Assembly: GCA_037380725.1 (NCBI GenBank)
Contig: JARRRL010000041.1
Location: forward strand, 1-46,133
Source: JARRRL01 sp037380725
GTDB taxonomy: Bacteria > Pseudomonadota > Gammaproteobacteria > Pseudomonadales > JANQJO01
Reading direction: 5' to 3'
DNA: 46,133 nucleotides
A program made the position numbers and the translations under genes. Below, one piece after another: positions 1 through 8,373 of the stretch (the first letter of the stretch is position 1; each line of letters begins with the position of its first letter). A model generated the notes under the pieces. It ran no database searches, was not told the origin of the DNA, and saw nothing but the letters and a program-made list of their open reading frames with translations.

Positions 1-10
1 ACCAAAACGC

Positions 11-1843
11 TTATCGTGCGCCAATCCGCTCCACACCACCATCAAAAGTCGGCACACTCAAGATAAACGGATCCGTCGGATAGCACAGCGCCTGTTCTTG
101 AAGGACACCAATCGCCACCCGTTCGCCTAAGCGCAAACTGTCGTAATAATCGGAAAAATAGTGGACACCCGCCATGTTTCGAGCAATGGCAATATTCGCC
201 GCGAGCTTATTGAGTTCACCTTCTAGCGTCAGAAACGCACCGCCCACACTCGCTTGCAATGCGGAGCCTGCGGCGTTTGGCGTATAATGAACAGCCACAT
301 CCCCCTCTTGATACCGCGCAAACACATCTTTCGTGGTTTTCACCTCATTTGCTTTAACTTTATCTTTATTATGATGAGACGATTCGTGACGACAGGATGT
401 GTGATCAGCTGATTTCACTTCGCGTCGCACAAACACCGCATCCGTATCGAAAAACGCTTTTAACATGGTGACACAAGCTCCTGCCACCGCAGCATGCCCC
501 GCACCGTAAGACGGGTGCATGGGCGACCCCTCTTGAAACGCCATGGGCAGAAACGCCGTATTAAAACCAGCGGCGCTGTTCGTCTGCATCACCGCCGTAA
601 CGGTCGGCTTAATGGCGGCAGCCAGATCGGAAAAACGCGACCCCAGCACCGGAAATGCATTTTGAATTTGCTCCCGCTTTTCGATTCGGGCTGCCAAGGC
701 CTCGGGTCGCAAGCGGCAATGCGTATTGAATTTCTGATAACGCACCGCTTTCAAGGCCCGCGTCGCCACTTCGGTGACCAAGGTCAGAATATGCGGCCCA
801 CCATACAAAGCAAAACCACCCGCCTGCCGTGCACGACCCGCATTGCCATACGCATTTGTCGTACCGTTTAAAAACGAACGACCACTACCTGATAATTTAT
901 CAAATGCCGGGTCTGTGGGTGCATTCATGCCTAACAGAATCAAACACGCGTTTAAATAAGATTCATACAAGGCGTCATCGTGAACGTACGTAGCCAGATC
1001 TCGGGGCGTAGAAATAAACCGTCTATTCGGCTTTTCACCAAACAGTATCGCATTATCCCGCACGTCCGCGCCATTTTGAACCTGAAGCCACTTTTTGGGA
1101 TCAATCATGTAGTTTTGCTGCTGCGCAACCGATACGCGTTGATCCACTTTCAAAGCGCCGTATCCAATGTAGCCGTCGCCCACGGACTCTCCGCTCGGCA
1201 GGTCATTCCCAATCCACAAAAACTGTGTAAGGAAAGGACCTTCTTCTACTTTGGGTGAAGAGCCTCGGAATACCGTTTGCAAATCCAGCTTACCCGAAGG
1301 ATCTGATTTCCGTGGTCTCCCGTCACGACCCGTCACGTCGTAATCAATGTTGTTCAAGCGGGTAATCGTTGCATTGATTTTCGCTGTGCCGCCCCCCGCC
1401 ACCAACGCGATCAGTGGTTCATCGCGCACAAGCGCCAATTCATACACTTCCGCCATTTCATACGCCAATTCTTTTGAACCCAAAGCGGGCGCCGGTGGCA
1501 TGGTTACCGCTTGTGCATCGGGGCCTTCCAAATCATGAACAACACCAGCCGTCGGCGCTTCCCATTGCCTCACCTTCTCCGGCGACACAGGCACCGACCA
1601 CGTGAAAGCATCCACAAAACCCTCATCAATGGCGTTACGAAACGCGCGAAAGTCTTCCGCATTTTCAATCAAACCCGTTTCAGCGCGATGCGCTAATCCT
1701 TTCGTAAAACTCATGGCATAATGGGCGCTGGCATACCGCTGTTCATCACCATTGGCTTGATGGGTTGGGTGCTCACGTTCAAAAGCAAGCTCTGCCGCCG
1801 AAACACGCGCGCTCAATGAAGATTGCCTTCTCGATTCACTCAT
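11..1843 (-). CDS. Vanadium-dependent haloperoxidase, bromoperoxidase type
   Basis: The 610-residue product has the vanadate-binding pattern of the PAP2/haloperoxidase superfamily. Lys371 and Arg379 are eight residues apart as in algal enzymes. HPSYGAGH follows, with His450 as the likely acid-base residue and His443 seven residues before it, the spacing seen in algal bromoperoxidases. Arg555 and His561 are six apart in ARNMAGVH, where the His would bind vanadium. The usual Ser of the S-G-H motif is Ala448. Family members oxidise halide with hydrogen peroxide to hypohalous acid; the halide used cannot be read from sequence. No signal peptide is visible. I chose the ATG at 1843 because AGAGGAG lies just upstream; an in-frame ATG at 1870 is possible but lacks this site. 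The gene stands alone, far from its nearest neighbour. Confidence 0.85.
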   Translation of the reverse strand: MSESRRQSSLSARVSAAELAFEREHPTHQANGDEQRYASAHYAMSFTKGLAHRAETGLIENAEDFRAFRNAIDEGFVDAFTWSVPVSPEKVRQWEAPTAGVVHDLEGPDAQAVTMPPAPALGSKELAYEMAEVYELALVRDEPLIALVAGGGTAKINATITRLNNIDYDVTGRDGRPRKSDPSGKLDLQTVFRGSSPKVEEGPFLTQFLWIGNDLPSGESVGDGYIGYGALKVDQRVSVAQQQNYMIDPKKWLQVQNGADVRDNAILFGEKPNRRFISTPRDLATYVHDDALYESYLNACLILLGMNAPTDPAFDKLSGSGRSFLNGTTNAYGNAGRARQAGGFALYGGPHILTLVTEVATRALKAVRYQKFNTHCRLRPEALAARIEKREQIQNAFPVLGSRFSDLAAAIKPTVTAVMQTNSAAGFNTAFLPMAFQEGSPMHPSYGAGHAAVAGACVTMLKAFFDTDAVFVRREVKSADHTSCRHESSHHNKDKVKANEVKTTKDVFARYQEGDVAVHYTPNAAGSALQASVGGAFLTLEGELNKLAANIAIARNMAGVHYFSDYYDSLRLGERVAIGVLQEQALCYPTDPFILSVPTFDGGVERIGAR

Positions 1844-2131
1844 CGCAATACTCCTCTTTTTACTCTCCATATGGATCACGGCCTATCACTCAGCGTCCAG
1901 CTCATTCCAGTAAATCAAGAATTCAAAACCCTAAATAGCCTGGATATTAAGAATTATTTTACCGTTTTAATCGATCCGGCCTTTGATTCAAAACCCGTAG
2001 ACGCTCAAAGACAATAGCAAATCTTCGACGCAGAAAAAGCGACATATTCCCACCCACAAAGCCGTACCATTTCTGTTTGCTATTACTGTCTGCCGCACTT
2101 TGTTGGCGCTATATTGGCGCTTTGTCAGCGA
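1844..2131. other. Intergenic region between haloperoxidase and manC
   Basis: About 290 bases without a credible gene. It holds the haloperoxidase leader and the sequence downstream of manC. An 8-bp direct repeat (ttggcgct) lies near 2103-2122, close to the manC stop. No clear terminator hairpin was seen. Confidence 0.4.
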
Positions 2132-3565
2132 CTACGCCGTCTTTTCAGGTTGACGACCGTAACTGTCTTCCAAGCGCACGATGTCATCTTCACCTAAATA
2201 GCTGCCGGTCTGGACTTCAATAATTTCCAATGGTATTAACCCGGGATTTGCCAATCGATGTACGGTCCCTAATGGGATGTACGTTGATTGATCTTCTGTA
2301 AACAATTCCACCGAATCCCCGCGCGTAATTTCCGCCGATCCTTTCACCACAACCCAGTGCTCAGCACGATGATGGTGCTTTTGCAGGCTCAAAGCATGAC
2401 CCGGTTTCACCATGATACGTTTGGCCTGAAACCGCTCACACATCGCAATGGACTCGTACCATCCCCACGGTCGAAACACCCGCGTATGATGCTCACACTC
2501 TGGTCGTTTCGCTTTCTTTAACGCCTCAACAACCGATTTAACCGCCTGCCCCTGTGTTTTATCCACAACTAAAACAGCATCCGGCGTTTCGATCACAATC
2601 GTGTCGCTCAAGCCCACGGCGACCACTAAGCGCGATTCCGCACGCACCAAACAATCGCGCGTCGACAGGAGCATCACATCGCCTTGCCGTGCATTGTTGT
2701 GGTCATCCTTCGGTAACCTATCCGCCACCGCATCCCACGATCCCACATCCGTCCAACCCGCCATCAACGGCACAAGCATGCTCCGCTCCGTACGCTCCAT
2801 AACCGCATAATCAATGGAGTCTGAGCGCACCCGCTCAAATTGTGCGGCGTCCACCCGTATAAAATCCAAATCCGTCTCACGCTCAGAAAACGCCGCGTCC
2901 ACAGCCTCGTGAATGTCTTCAGCTTGCGATTGAAGTTCTTCGAGATACACCGTCGGCTTCACGACAAACATGCCGCTGTTCCAAAAATAACCCCCATCTT
3001 GTACATAACGTTGCGCTGTTGCCAAATCAGGCTTTTCCACAAACTTATCTACAGATTTACCCACAGTTTTATCCACAGCCGCATCATCGCGTACACGAAT
3101 ATAACCGTATCCCGTTTCCGGGCTCGTCGGCTGTACACCAAAGGTGACGATGCTACCACGCTCCGCCAAATCGACCGCTTGACGAACCGCTGTCTCAAAT
3201 TCTTCAAGTGGGGAAATGCTGTGATCAGAAGGCAAAATCAACAAGGGGACATCCAAACCATCGGCCTGCGCTTGCAGAGCAGCCAGTGCGATAGCCGGAG
3301 CCGTATTCCGCGCTATGGGTTCCAAAATCACCCGCCCTGTCACAGCAATATCGCTTAATTGCTCAGCAACCATAAACCGATTATCTTGGTTGCAGATCAC
3401 AATGGGATCCCCAGCTCCTTGAATTGCAGTGGCGCGTAACACCGTAGCCTGAAACAAACTGTGACCATCGTCCAGCAAGTCAATAAACTGTTTTGGATAA
3501 CCTTGTCGAGACAAGGGCCACAATCGGGTACCACTACCACCCGCCAAAATCACAGGAATGAACAC
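2132..3565 (-). CDS. manC: Mannose-1-phosphate guanylyltransferase / mannose-6-phosphate isomerase
   Basis: The 477-residue protein has the full bifunctional architecture of the AlgA/CpsB/ManC family (E. coli ManC is about 478). The N-terminal nucleotidyltransferase begins with the signature ILAGGSGTRLWPLSR, followed by a conserved FVEKPD. The C-terminal cupin isomerase domain carries GHALSLQKHHHRAEHW, including the metal-binding His cluster. It would convert fructose-6-phosphate to mannose-6-phosphate and make GDP-mannose from mannose-1-phosphate and GTP, feeding polysaccharide or lipopolysaccharide synthesis. The start is GTG at 3565, preceded by AAGGAG. A four-residue repeat (V-x-K-x, four times) sits just before FVEKPD and looks like a local in-frame expansion at 3037-3085. 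The Wzi-like gene at 8374 is the only other surface-polysaccharide gene in the window. Confidence 0.95.
   Translation of the reverse strand: MFIPVILAGGSGTRLWPLSRQGYPKQFIDLLDDGHSLFQATVLRATAIQGAGDPIVICNQDNRFMVAEQLSDIAVTGRVILEPIARNTAPAIALAALQAQADGLDVPLLILPSDHSISPLEEFETAVRQAVDLAERGSIVTFGVQPTSPETGYGYIRVRDDAAVDKTVGKSVDKFVEKPDLATAQRYVQDGGYFWNSGMFVVKPTVYLEELQSQAEDIHEAVDAAFSERETDLDFIRVDAAQFERVRSDSIDYAVMERTERSMLVPLMAGWTDVGSWDAVADRLPKDDHNNARQGDVMLLSTRDCLVRAESRLVVAVGLSDTIVIETPDAVLVVDKTQGQAVKSVVEALKKAKRPECEHHTRVFRPWGWYESIAMCERFQAKRIMVKPGHALSLQKHHHRAEHWVVVKGSAEITRGDSVELFTEDQSTYIPLGTVHRLANPGLIPLEIIEVQTGSYLGEDDIVRLEDSYGRQPEKTA
3039..3080 (-). repeat. In-frame 12-bp tandem repeat inside manC with DnaA-box-like units
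   Basis: On the plus strand TTATCTACA (3045-3053), TTACCCACA (3057-3065) and TTATCCACA (3069-3077) follow at an exact 12-bp period. They encode repeated VDK/VGK/VEK units in ManC. The third copy is a perfect match to the 9-mer DnaA box, but the phase is explained by the coding repeat. Confidence 0.7.
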
Positions 3566-3793
3566 AGTTTTTATCTCCTTCTATCACTGAAACACGTTGG
3601 AATCTCATCAAAGATAACGACCGCACATCCGCTGGTACGGTCGTGCTGGTACGCCAGTCTATACCGGTATCGATTGAGTTTTAAGAGCAGGAGGCATACT
3701 ACTGCACAGCACGAGTGACTGACAGATCTTTGAAGCGATATGATTGGAGTATAGATACGGAATTAATATGTGATTACAATTTATCAGGCCGTG

Positions 3794-3830
3794 TTATTCA
3801 GACCATGTTTTCGGATCATATTATTCAGAC
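3794..3830 (-). repeat. Direct repeat spanning the stop codon of the gene at 3821
   Basis: The 10-mer ttattcagac occurs at 3794-3803 and 3821-3830. The second copy contains the gene's TAA stop (3821-3823). The 27-bp period places the second TAA in the same reading frame. Confidence 0.7.
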
Positions 3831-4906
3831 AGTGCATACGCGTCCACGCTGCACCCGGTCGACGACAAGCCAAAAAAAGCTTGTAAGGCGGCAAACTCAG
3901 CAGCATTCACCGATCGCAGCGTATACGACAAGGCCACACAGTGTTCCACCACATCTGGCCACTGTAACGCACGCAAACTGTACATCGTACTAAACAGAAA
4001 AATTTGCCGCGCCACAGAGAGTTGTGCAAAATGCTCACATTCCAACAACGCCGATACGTTCGCAAAAGTGAATGTGGAAACCTCCGCTACTTCGTTCATG
4101 ATGCGCGTATTCAGATACAAGCCCAGACGCGCTTCGTAACCAGCAAAATTCGGCTGATTCACCACATCGATGTACCGTTCGATGAGGCACAGCTCCACCC
4201 CGGCGCGCATCATCACACAGATTGTTTCGGCAACACTGTTTCGCAACACATCCGAGCCACGCTGCATCAAAGATAAATCGACGTGTACCGCATCGAGGTC
4301 AGTCAATGCGCATTCAGTCAATGCACATAGATATTCCTCCTCCGCCCCATCCGTTTTCATCACTGAAACAAACCGCGCCTCGTCTCGACCACACTCCGTT
4401 TGTTCCAGCTTCGAATCCAGTTTCGAAGCATCATCACAAGCCCGATTACACAATGACGCGTGAAGCAAGTGCGCACTGACAGCGGCATTTTGAGCAACTA
4501 AACCAAAAATCAAGGTTTGATGTGATCGTTTCAGATCAATAAATTGATGGTAAACAGCGAGTTGCAATAAATCCCACTTATGATCAATACTCAGTGATTT
4601 ACTGCTTAATAAGGTGACCAACTGGGTTTTGATGTCTGTGCTGAGCAAGGCCAACTCGGGTTGGTAAAAAGTAAAACCTTTGGCATAACTCGGGCAAATA
4701 TGGATGACTTCTGCGGGCTGATGCGCGCGATACGTAACGCGATCAGATCTGGACTTCATAAAGTGCGACAGATAATAGACTCGACAATCTTCTACTTCTT
4801 CAATGACGATCCAATCCACCTCACCAACACCTCTACCAACACGCTCTACTGCACATCTATCCCAGCTTCTCTTACCTCCATCTTCCGACACCTTATCACA
4901 CGGCAA
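3821..4906 (-). CDS. Hypothetical protein, mostly helical
   Basis: I do not recognise this 361-residue product. It looks mostly alpha-helical, with many Leu, Ala and Cys residues and no signal peptide or membrane segment. The start is unclear. The longest frame begins at a TTG at 4906 with poor support, while an internal GTG at 4819 has a GAGG upstream and removes 29 residues of odd composition. An in-frame microduplication is visible at 4304-4333 (encoding ECALTECALTDL). The gene lies 48 bases downstream of another unrecognised helical gene on the same strand (4955-6067), and both follow the low-complexity gene at 6170-7900, so the three may be one transcription unit. Function is unknown. 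Confidence 0.6.
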   Translation of the reverse strand: MPCDKVSEDGGKRSWDRCAVERVGRGVGEVDWIVIEEVEDCRVYYLSHFMKSRSDRVTYRAHQPAEVIHICPSYAKGFTFYQPELALLSTDIKTQLVTLLSSKSLSIDHKWDLLQLAVYHQFIDLKRSHQTLIFGLVAQNAAVSAHLLHASLCNRACDDASKLDSKLEQTECGRDEARFVSVMKTDGAEEEYLCALTECALTDLDAVHVDLSLMQRGSDVLRNSVAETICVMMRAGVELCLIERYIDVVNQPNFAGYEARLGLYLNTRIMNEVAEVSTFTFANVSALLECEHFAQLSVARQIFLFSTMYSLRALQWPDVVEHCVALSYTLRSVNAAEFAALQAFFGLSSTGCSVDAYALSE

Positions 4907-4954
4907 ACACGCATCATGTCAAAAAAGGTTATCAATTGTATTTAAAATAGACGG

Positions 4955-6067
4955 TCAAGCGGGTTCCAGACGAGCCTCACGTCGGTAATAGCCAGTCGAC
5001 GAGGCGGAGGGTGGGGCAGAACGCGACAAGGCCGCAACAACCGTCTTCAACCGTTTCGCATCCACACCAACCGATAACGCTGCCGCTCGATTCAGGGCGT
5101 CCAAACTCAGTAGATCCCAAAACGGATTTTGAGCAGCGCGATCCAAGGTTTTCAACATTTTCGCCGTTTGCGATAAATATTCCGTGCCTTGAAGGATAAA
5201 ACAACGCAATACATCCACCAGCGCCATCAGATCACGGTGCGACGACCAATTGCCATCAATCGCAAACTCATTTTCAGTCAGTATCCAAGCAAAATTATCA
5301 AAGGCGGCAACATCCAACAGCAGCACCGGTAGAATTCGCACAATATTCAGCTGAATTTTATCAGGTAATCGTTGAAAACCTTCGGAAAAAATCAGCACTT
5401 CCAGATTTTCAAAGTGCACATCCATCAGGCGCAGCGGCAGACTTGCGATGTGTTGTCGTAGTGAAACCAATACGGTCTGAGGTAATGAAGGGTACGTCTC
5501 TAAAGTGTACCACCAATCACGCACAGCCAAACGATTCACAGCGATGACGTCAGACTCACCATAACCCGCGCGTACCGTTTCCAAAACGCGCATGAAATCA
5601 CATCGGCATTCTTCAAATAAGACCCAATTACTACGAGCTTGTAAGGTCTGAGTTTGTAAGGTCTGTTCCGAGGATGCTGTCTGGCGTGCATTGGAGGCTA
5701 AAGTGGGCGACTCATGAGAACGGAGCATATCACCAAGCGCGTCCAGCAAATCGGTGAGTTGATCCAGATACCTCAACGCCGCCTCGCGCGAAGGCATTTC
5801 GGGCAAGGCTGAAAACGTTGCGCGATCCAGGACAACACTGCCGGCTTCCTTAGCACCCAAAAACCGCGAAAACAGTACAGCAAATAAAATGGTTACATAC
5901 ACCAAGCACGCCTCGGTCACCAACGGCAATCTCAGCAACACACACCGTATGCCATGCTCTTGAGTCAATGCCTTCAGCAGTAAGCGAATGAACGCTTCCC
6001 CCTCGGGCAGTGCGCTGACTTGCTCGCGACACCGAGCAATCAGCTCAACTGCCGTCTTGGCGCTCAT
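4955..6067 (-). CDS. Hypothetical protein, helical with a hydrophobic segment
   Basis: The 370-residue product is not recognised. It is predicted helical, with one hydrophobic stretch near residues 45-70 (LVYVTILFAVLFSRFLG) that could be a membrane helix or a buried helix. A Thr/Gln-rich loop around residue 130-140 contains a 15-bp in-frame duplication (5641-5670). The start ATG at 6067 has only a weak upstream GGGAA. It is flanked by the low-complexity gene upstream (gap about 100 bases) and by another unrecognised gene downstream (gap 48 bases), all on the minus strand. The spacing suggests co-transcription, but nothing in the sequence assigns a pathway. Confidence 0.65.
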   Translation of the reverse strand: MSAKTAVELIARCREQVSALPEGEAFIRLLLKALTQEHGIRCVLLRLPLVTEACLVYVTILFAVLFSRFLGAKEAGSVVLDRATFSALPEMPSREAALRYLDQLTDLLDALGDMLRSHESPTLASNARQTASSEQTLQTQTLQARSNWVLFEECRCDFMRVLETVRAGYGESDVIAVNRLAVRDWWYTLETYPSLPQTVLVSLRQHIASLPLRLMDVHFENLEVLIFSEGFQRLPDKIQLNIVRILPVLLLDVAAFDNFAWILTENEFAIDGNWSSHRDLMALVDVLRCFILQGTEYLSQTAKMLKTLDRAAQNPFWDLLSLDALNRAAALSVGVDAKRLKTVVAALSRSAPPSASSTGYYRREARLEPA

Positions 6068-6169
6068 TATATCGTTCCCATATTATTTGCTGACATCACT
6101 CAGCACATGATTAAACTATTGCATTACTAAAAATGCGCTAAACTCGGCAAGCATCTTAAGCAAACAGCT

Positions 6170-7900
6170 TTACACCACTCCGCAGTGACTCACCCTGGTC
6201 GGCTCCTGCTGGCCTGTTACCGAATTGGGTCCACCAGCCTCTCTGGATCCCGTTGCAGTATGTGCGGTATTTGCAGAACCCAGAGTGTTTTCTGCAAGCG
6301 CCGATGACTCAGGCGAGTGGTTCAAGGATTCACTACTGGTTGAAGCCGAAACCCCCGTAGCCATGTCACTCAACACTTCACCTAACATGTCCACAAAATC
6401 CTGAACACGTTCATCTCCATCCTCTGATTTAGCCAGTGCCTGCAAAATATTCTGAAGCATTTTCTCAATCTGGGCGAAGCCCTCGTCTGTGAGGTTCTTC
6501 TCTTTCACACCCGCATGCTGCGGCGTACTCTGAGAGTTGGTGTCGTCAGGACGATCCGCTGTGCTGCTTGGTGGAGGTGTCGCGCCAGGCATATTTGTCG
6601 AACTATGCGGCGTTTTTGTGCTAGTTGGAGTGACTGTTGTTGGTGGTGTTGTACCGTTCGGCGGTGTTGTACCGTTCGGCGGTGTTGTACCGTTCGGCGG
6701 TGTTGTACCGTTCGGCGGTGTTTTACCATTTGGTGGTGTTGTACCGTTCGGTGGTGTTTTACCGATCGGCGGGGTTGTCGAATTCGGATTCAAAGAACCG
6801 CCATTGGGTTGTTTTCCAGACATGCTATCGGCCATATTCGTCAACACTTTTTTTATCATGTCGACGAAATCCTGAACTTTCTTATCCCCATTTTCTGATT
6901 TCGATAAAGCTTGAAGAATGCGTTTCAACAATTTCTCAATATCACTCAAGCTTTGATTCACATCACCAGTCTGCGGCCCATTTTGTGGTCCATTTTGTTG
7001 TGGACCATTCTGATCACCACCTTTATTAACACCAGGTGTTGAACCCGTTTGTCCAGTTTGTTGGCCCGACTCTCTATTATGTTGATCATCATGATTTGTT
7101 TTTTTACAGTGCTTATCCGTATTCGACTGCAATTGCTGCACTTCAGAGCTGACCTTCTGCACTTCAGCATTGGCGTGCTGCATCTCTTCATTGAGATCCC
7201 GATCTCTCGTCTGCGCACCACCGGAGCTGGGCGCGGGATGCTGCTTCATACTGGCGCTACTCGCACCATGACTCGCACCAGTATTACTACCAGTGTCACT
7301 ACTGCCACTATCGCCACTGCCGAAACCAACCGGTCGGTTTGATCCCGTCGACATCGAACCCGATTTGCCGCCACGGGCCAGTAACGAAAACACATCCAGC
7401 AGCATGTCGCGAAGATCATTCATTTGATCTTCATTCAATACATCTTCAAATCCCTTGCCCTGATACAATCCCGATGACACCAAACCATCCAGCGACTGCA
7501 ACGCTCGATCTGGATCCGAGTGAGCCAGCGCGGATTCCAAGGCACGTTTCATCGCTGGACGATCACTTTGTTGTTGATCCAGTAAGGCCTTAGCTAATCC
7601 GCCGGTATATCCATCACCCGTACTGCTGGTAGCACCGCCTGTACTGCGACTGGCACTGCCCCCCGATGAAAACGCAGTCGATCCAGCTGATCTGCCATTA
7701 CTTTGAGCTTGAGAAAAACTTCTCGCGTTTTCGCCCGCTACCGCCCCGCTTGAAGAATACCGAACCATTGCATTATCAAAATCGCTGACACTCGCACCAT
7801 CAAGTGTACCGCCACTCACATCAGCACTTAAGTTTCCATCAACGGAACCGCTGATTTCGGTCATGAAGTCACTCATACTATGTGCAATACCAATGGTCAT
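6170..7900 (-). CDS. Low-complexity, harpin-like protein with duplicated helical module
   Basis: The 576-residue protein is rich in Gly, Ser, Asn, Gln, Thr and Pro and has no signal peptide or membrane segment. A module of about 45 residues occurs twice, near residues 315-365 and 473-520. Both copies share the pattern IEK-L-x-x-ILQAL-KSE-GD followed by VQDFVDM and V-L-x-x-MA. Between them lies a proline repeat (units such as TTPPNG, eight times, DNA period 18 bp). An earlier helical segment (FEDVLNEDQMNDLRDML) lies near residue 150. Glycine/glutamine-rich proteins with paired amphipathic helices resemble harpins exported by type III secretion, but no type III genes are here, so this is only a structural analogy. 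The ATG at 7900 was chosen for its GGAG; an ATG at 7915 is the alternative. Two unrecognised genes follow downstream. Confidence 0.7.
   Translation of the reverse strand: MTIGIAHSMSDFMTEISGSVDGNLSADVSGGTLDGASVSDFDNAMVRYSSSGAVAGENARSFSQAQSNGRSAGSTAFSSGGSASRSTGGATSSTGDGYTGGLAKALLDQQQSDRPAMKRALESALAHSDPDRALQSLDGLVSSGLYQGKGFEDVLNEDQMNDLRDMLLDVFSLLARGGKSGSMSTGSNRPVGFGSGDSGSSDTGSNTGASHGASSASMKQHPAPSSGGAQTRDRDLNEEMQHANAEVQKVSSEVQQLQSNTDKHCKKTNHDDQHNRESGQQTGQTGSTPGVNKGGDQNGPQQNGPQNGPQTGDVNQSLSDIEKLLKRILQALSKSENGDKKVQDFVDMIKKVLTNMADSMSGKQPNGGSLNPNSTTPPIGKTPPNGTTPPNGKTPPNGTTPPNGTTPPNGTTPPNGTTPPTTVTPTSTKTPHSSTNMPGATPPPSSTADRPDDTNSQSTPQHAGVKEKNLTDEGFAQIEKMLQNILQALAKSEDGDERVQDFVDMLGEVLSDMATGVSASTSSESLNHSPESSALAENTLGSANTAHTATGSREAGGPNSVTGQQEPTRVSHCGVV
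6642..6780 (-). repeat. 18-bp coding tandem repeat (TTPPNG linker)
   Basis: About eight near-identical 18-bp units encode a Thr-Pro-Pro-Asn-Gly linker between the two duplicated modules of the harpin-like protein. Neighbouring copies are almost identical at the DNA level, which suggests recent slippage. Confidence 0.85.
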
Positions 7901-8373
7901 ATGCTTGCTCCGCATCTTTTGATGTATTTTTTTAATCTTGAAACTGTGGCCGCTAACCGTGATATGCTGCTTCTATTTTTGTTCTCTTTCTTTATCTCTT
8001 TCTTCATATAGGACATGCGATTACATTGCGCTTGCTTTTGTATTTAGAACCGTGTAATCCATAGCCAGTGTTCACGTTTCGCTTTAAGGAACAAGTGGCA
8101 TTGGAAGCGCGACCGTTCTGTTATCGCTACTTCTCTGGTACCACTCCTGTTACCACTAATTCGTTGGACTTATTTGTATCACAGCGAGTTAACAAAACAA
8201 CTATACAGAAAGATAAACTTTTTTAAAAGTTCTTACAATTCGTATACAATCTACCCAGTCCTGTTTTTAGTACGGACTCCACGGAACGACCCCCGACTGG
8301 ATAAAAGATGGATAAATGGATGGCGAGATGGATAGTGGATAGATGGAAGATTTCAATACAGGCGAGAATCCGC
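7901..8373. other. Divergent intergenic region upstream of harpin-like and Wzi-like genes
   Basis: About 470 bases. A pyrimidine-rich run on the plus strand (about 7968-8010) forms a purine-rich leader for the minus-strand gene. An inverted repeat AACTTTT/AAAAGTT lies at 8216-8231. A TATACAAT at 8243-8250 is a plausible -10 element for the Wzi-like gene, with no convincing -35. No gene seen. Confidence 0.4.

Noticed and set aside
2559..3077. Replication origin suggested by DnaA-box-like 9-mers in manC
   Set aside because: The cluster lies in an intact coding gene with no AT-rich unwinding element or dnaA/gidA neighbourhood; the 12-bp phase is explained by the peptide repeat.
6505..6898. Open frames antisense to the harpin-like gene with repeated Arg/Cys or Val/Gly units
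   Set aside because: They are the other frames of the 18-bp coding repeat, not independent genes; the minus-strand frame at 6170-7900 is far longer and has a ribosome-binding site.
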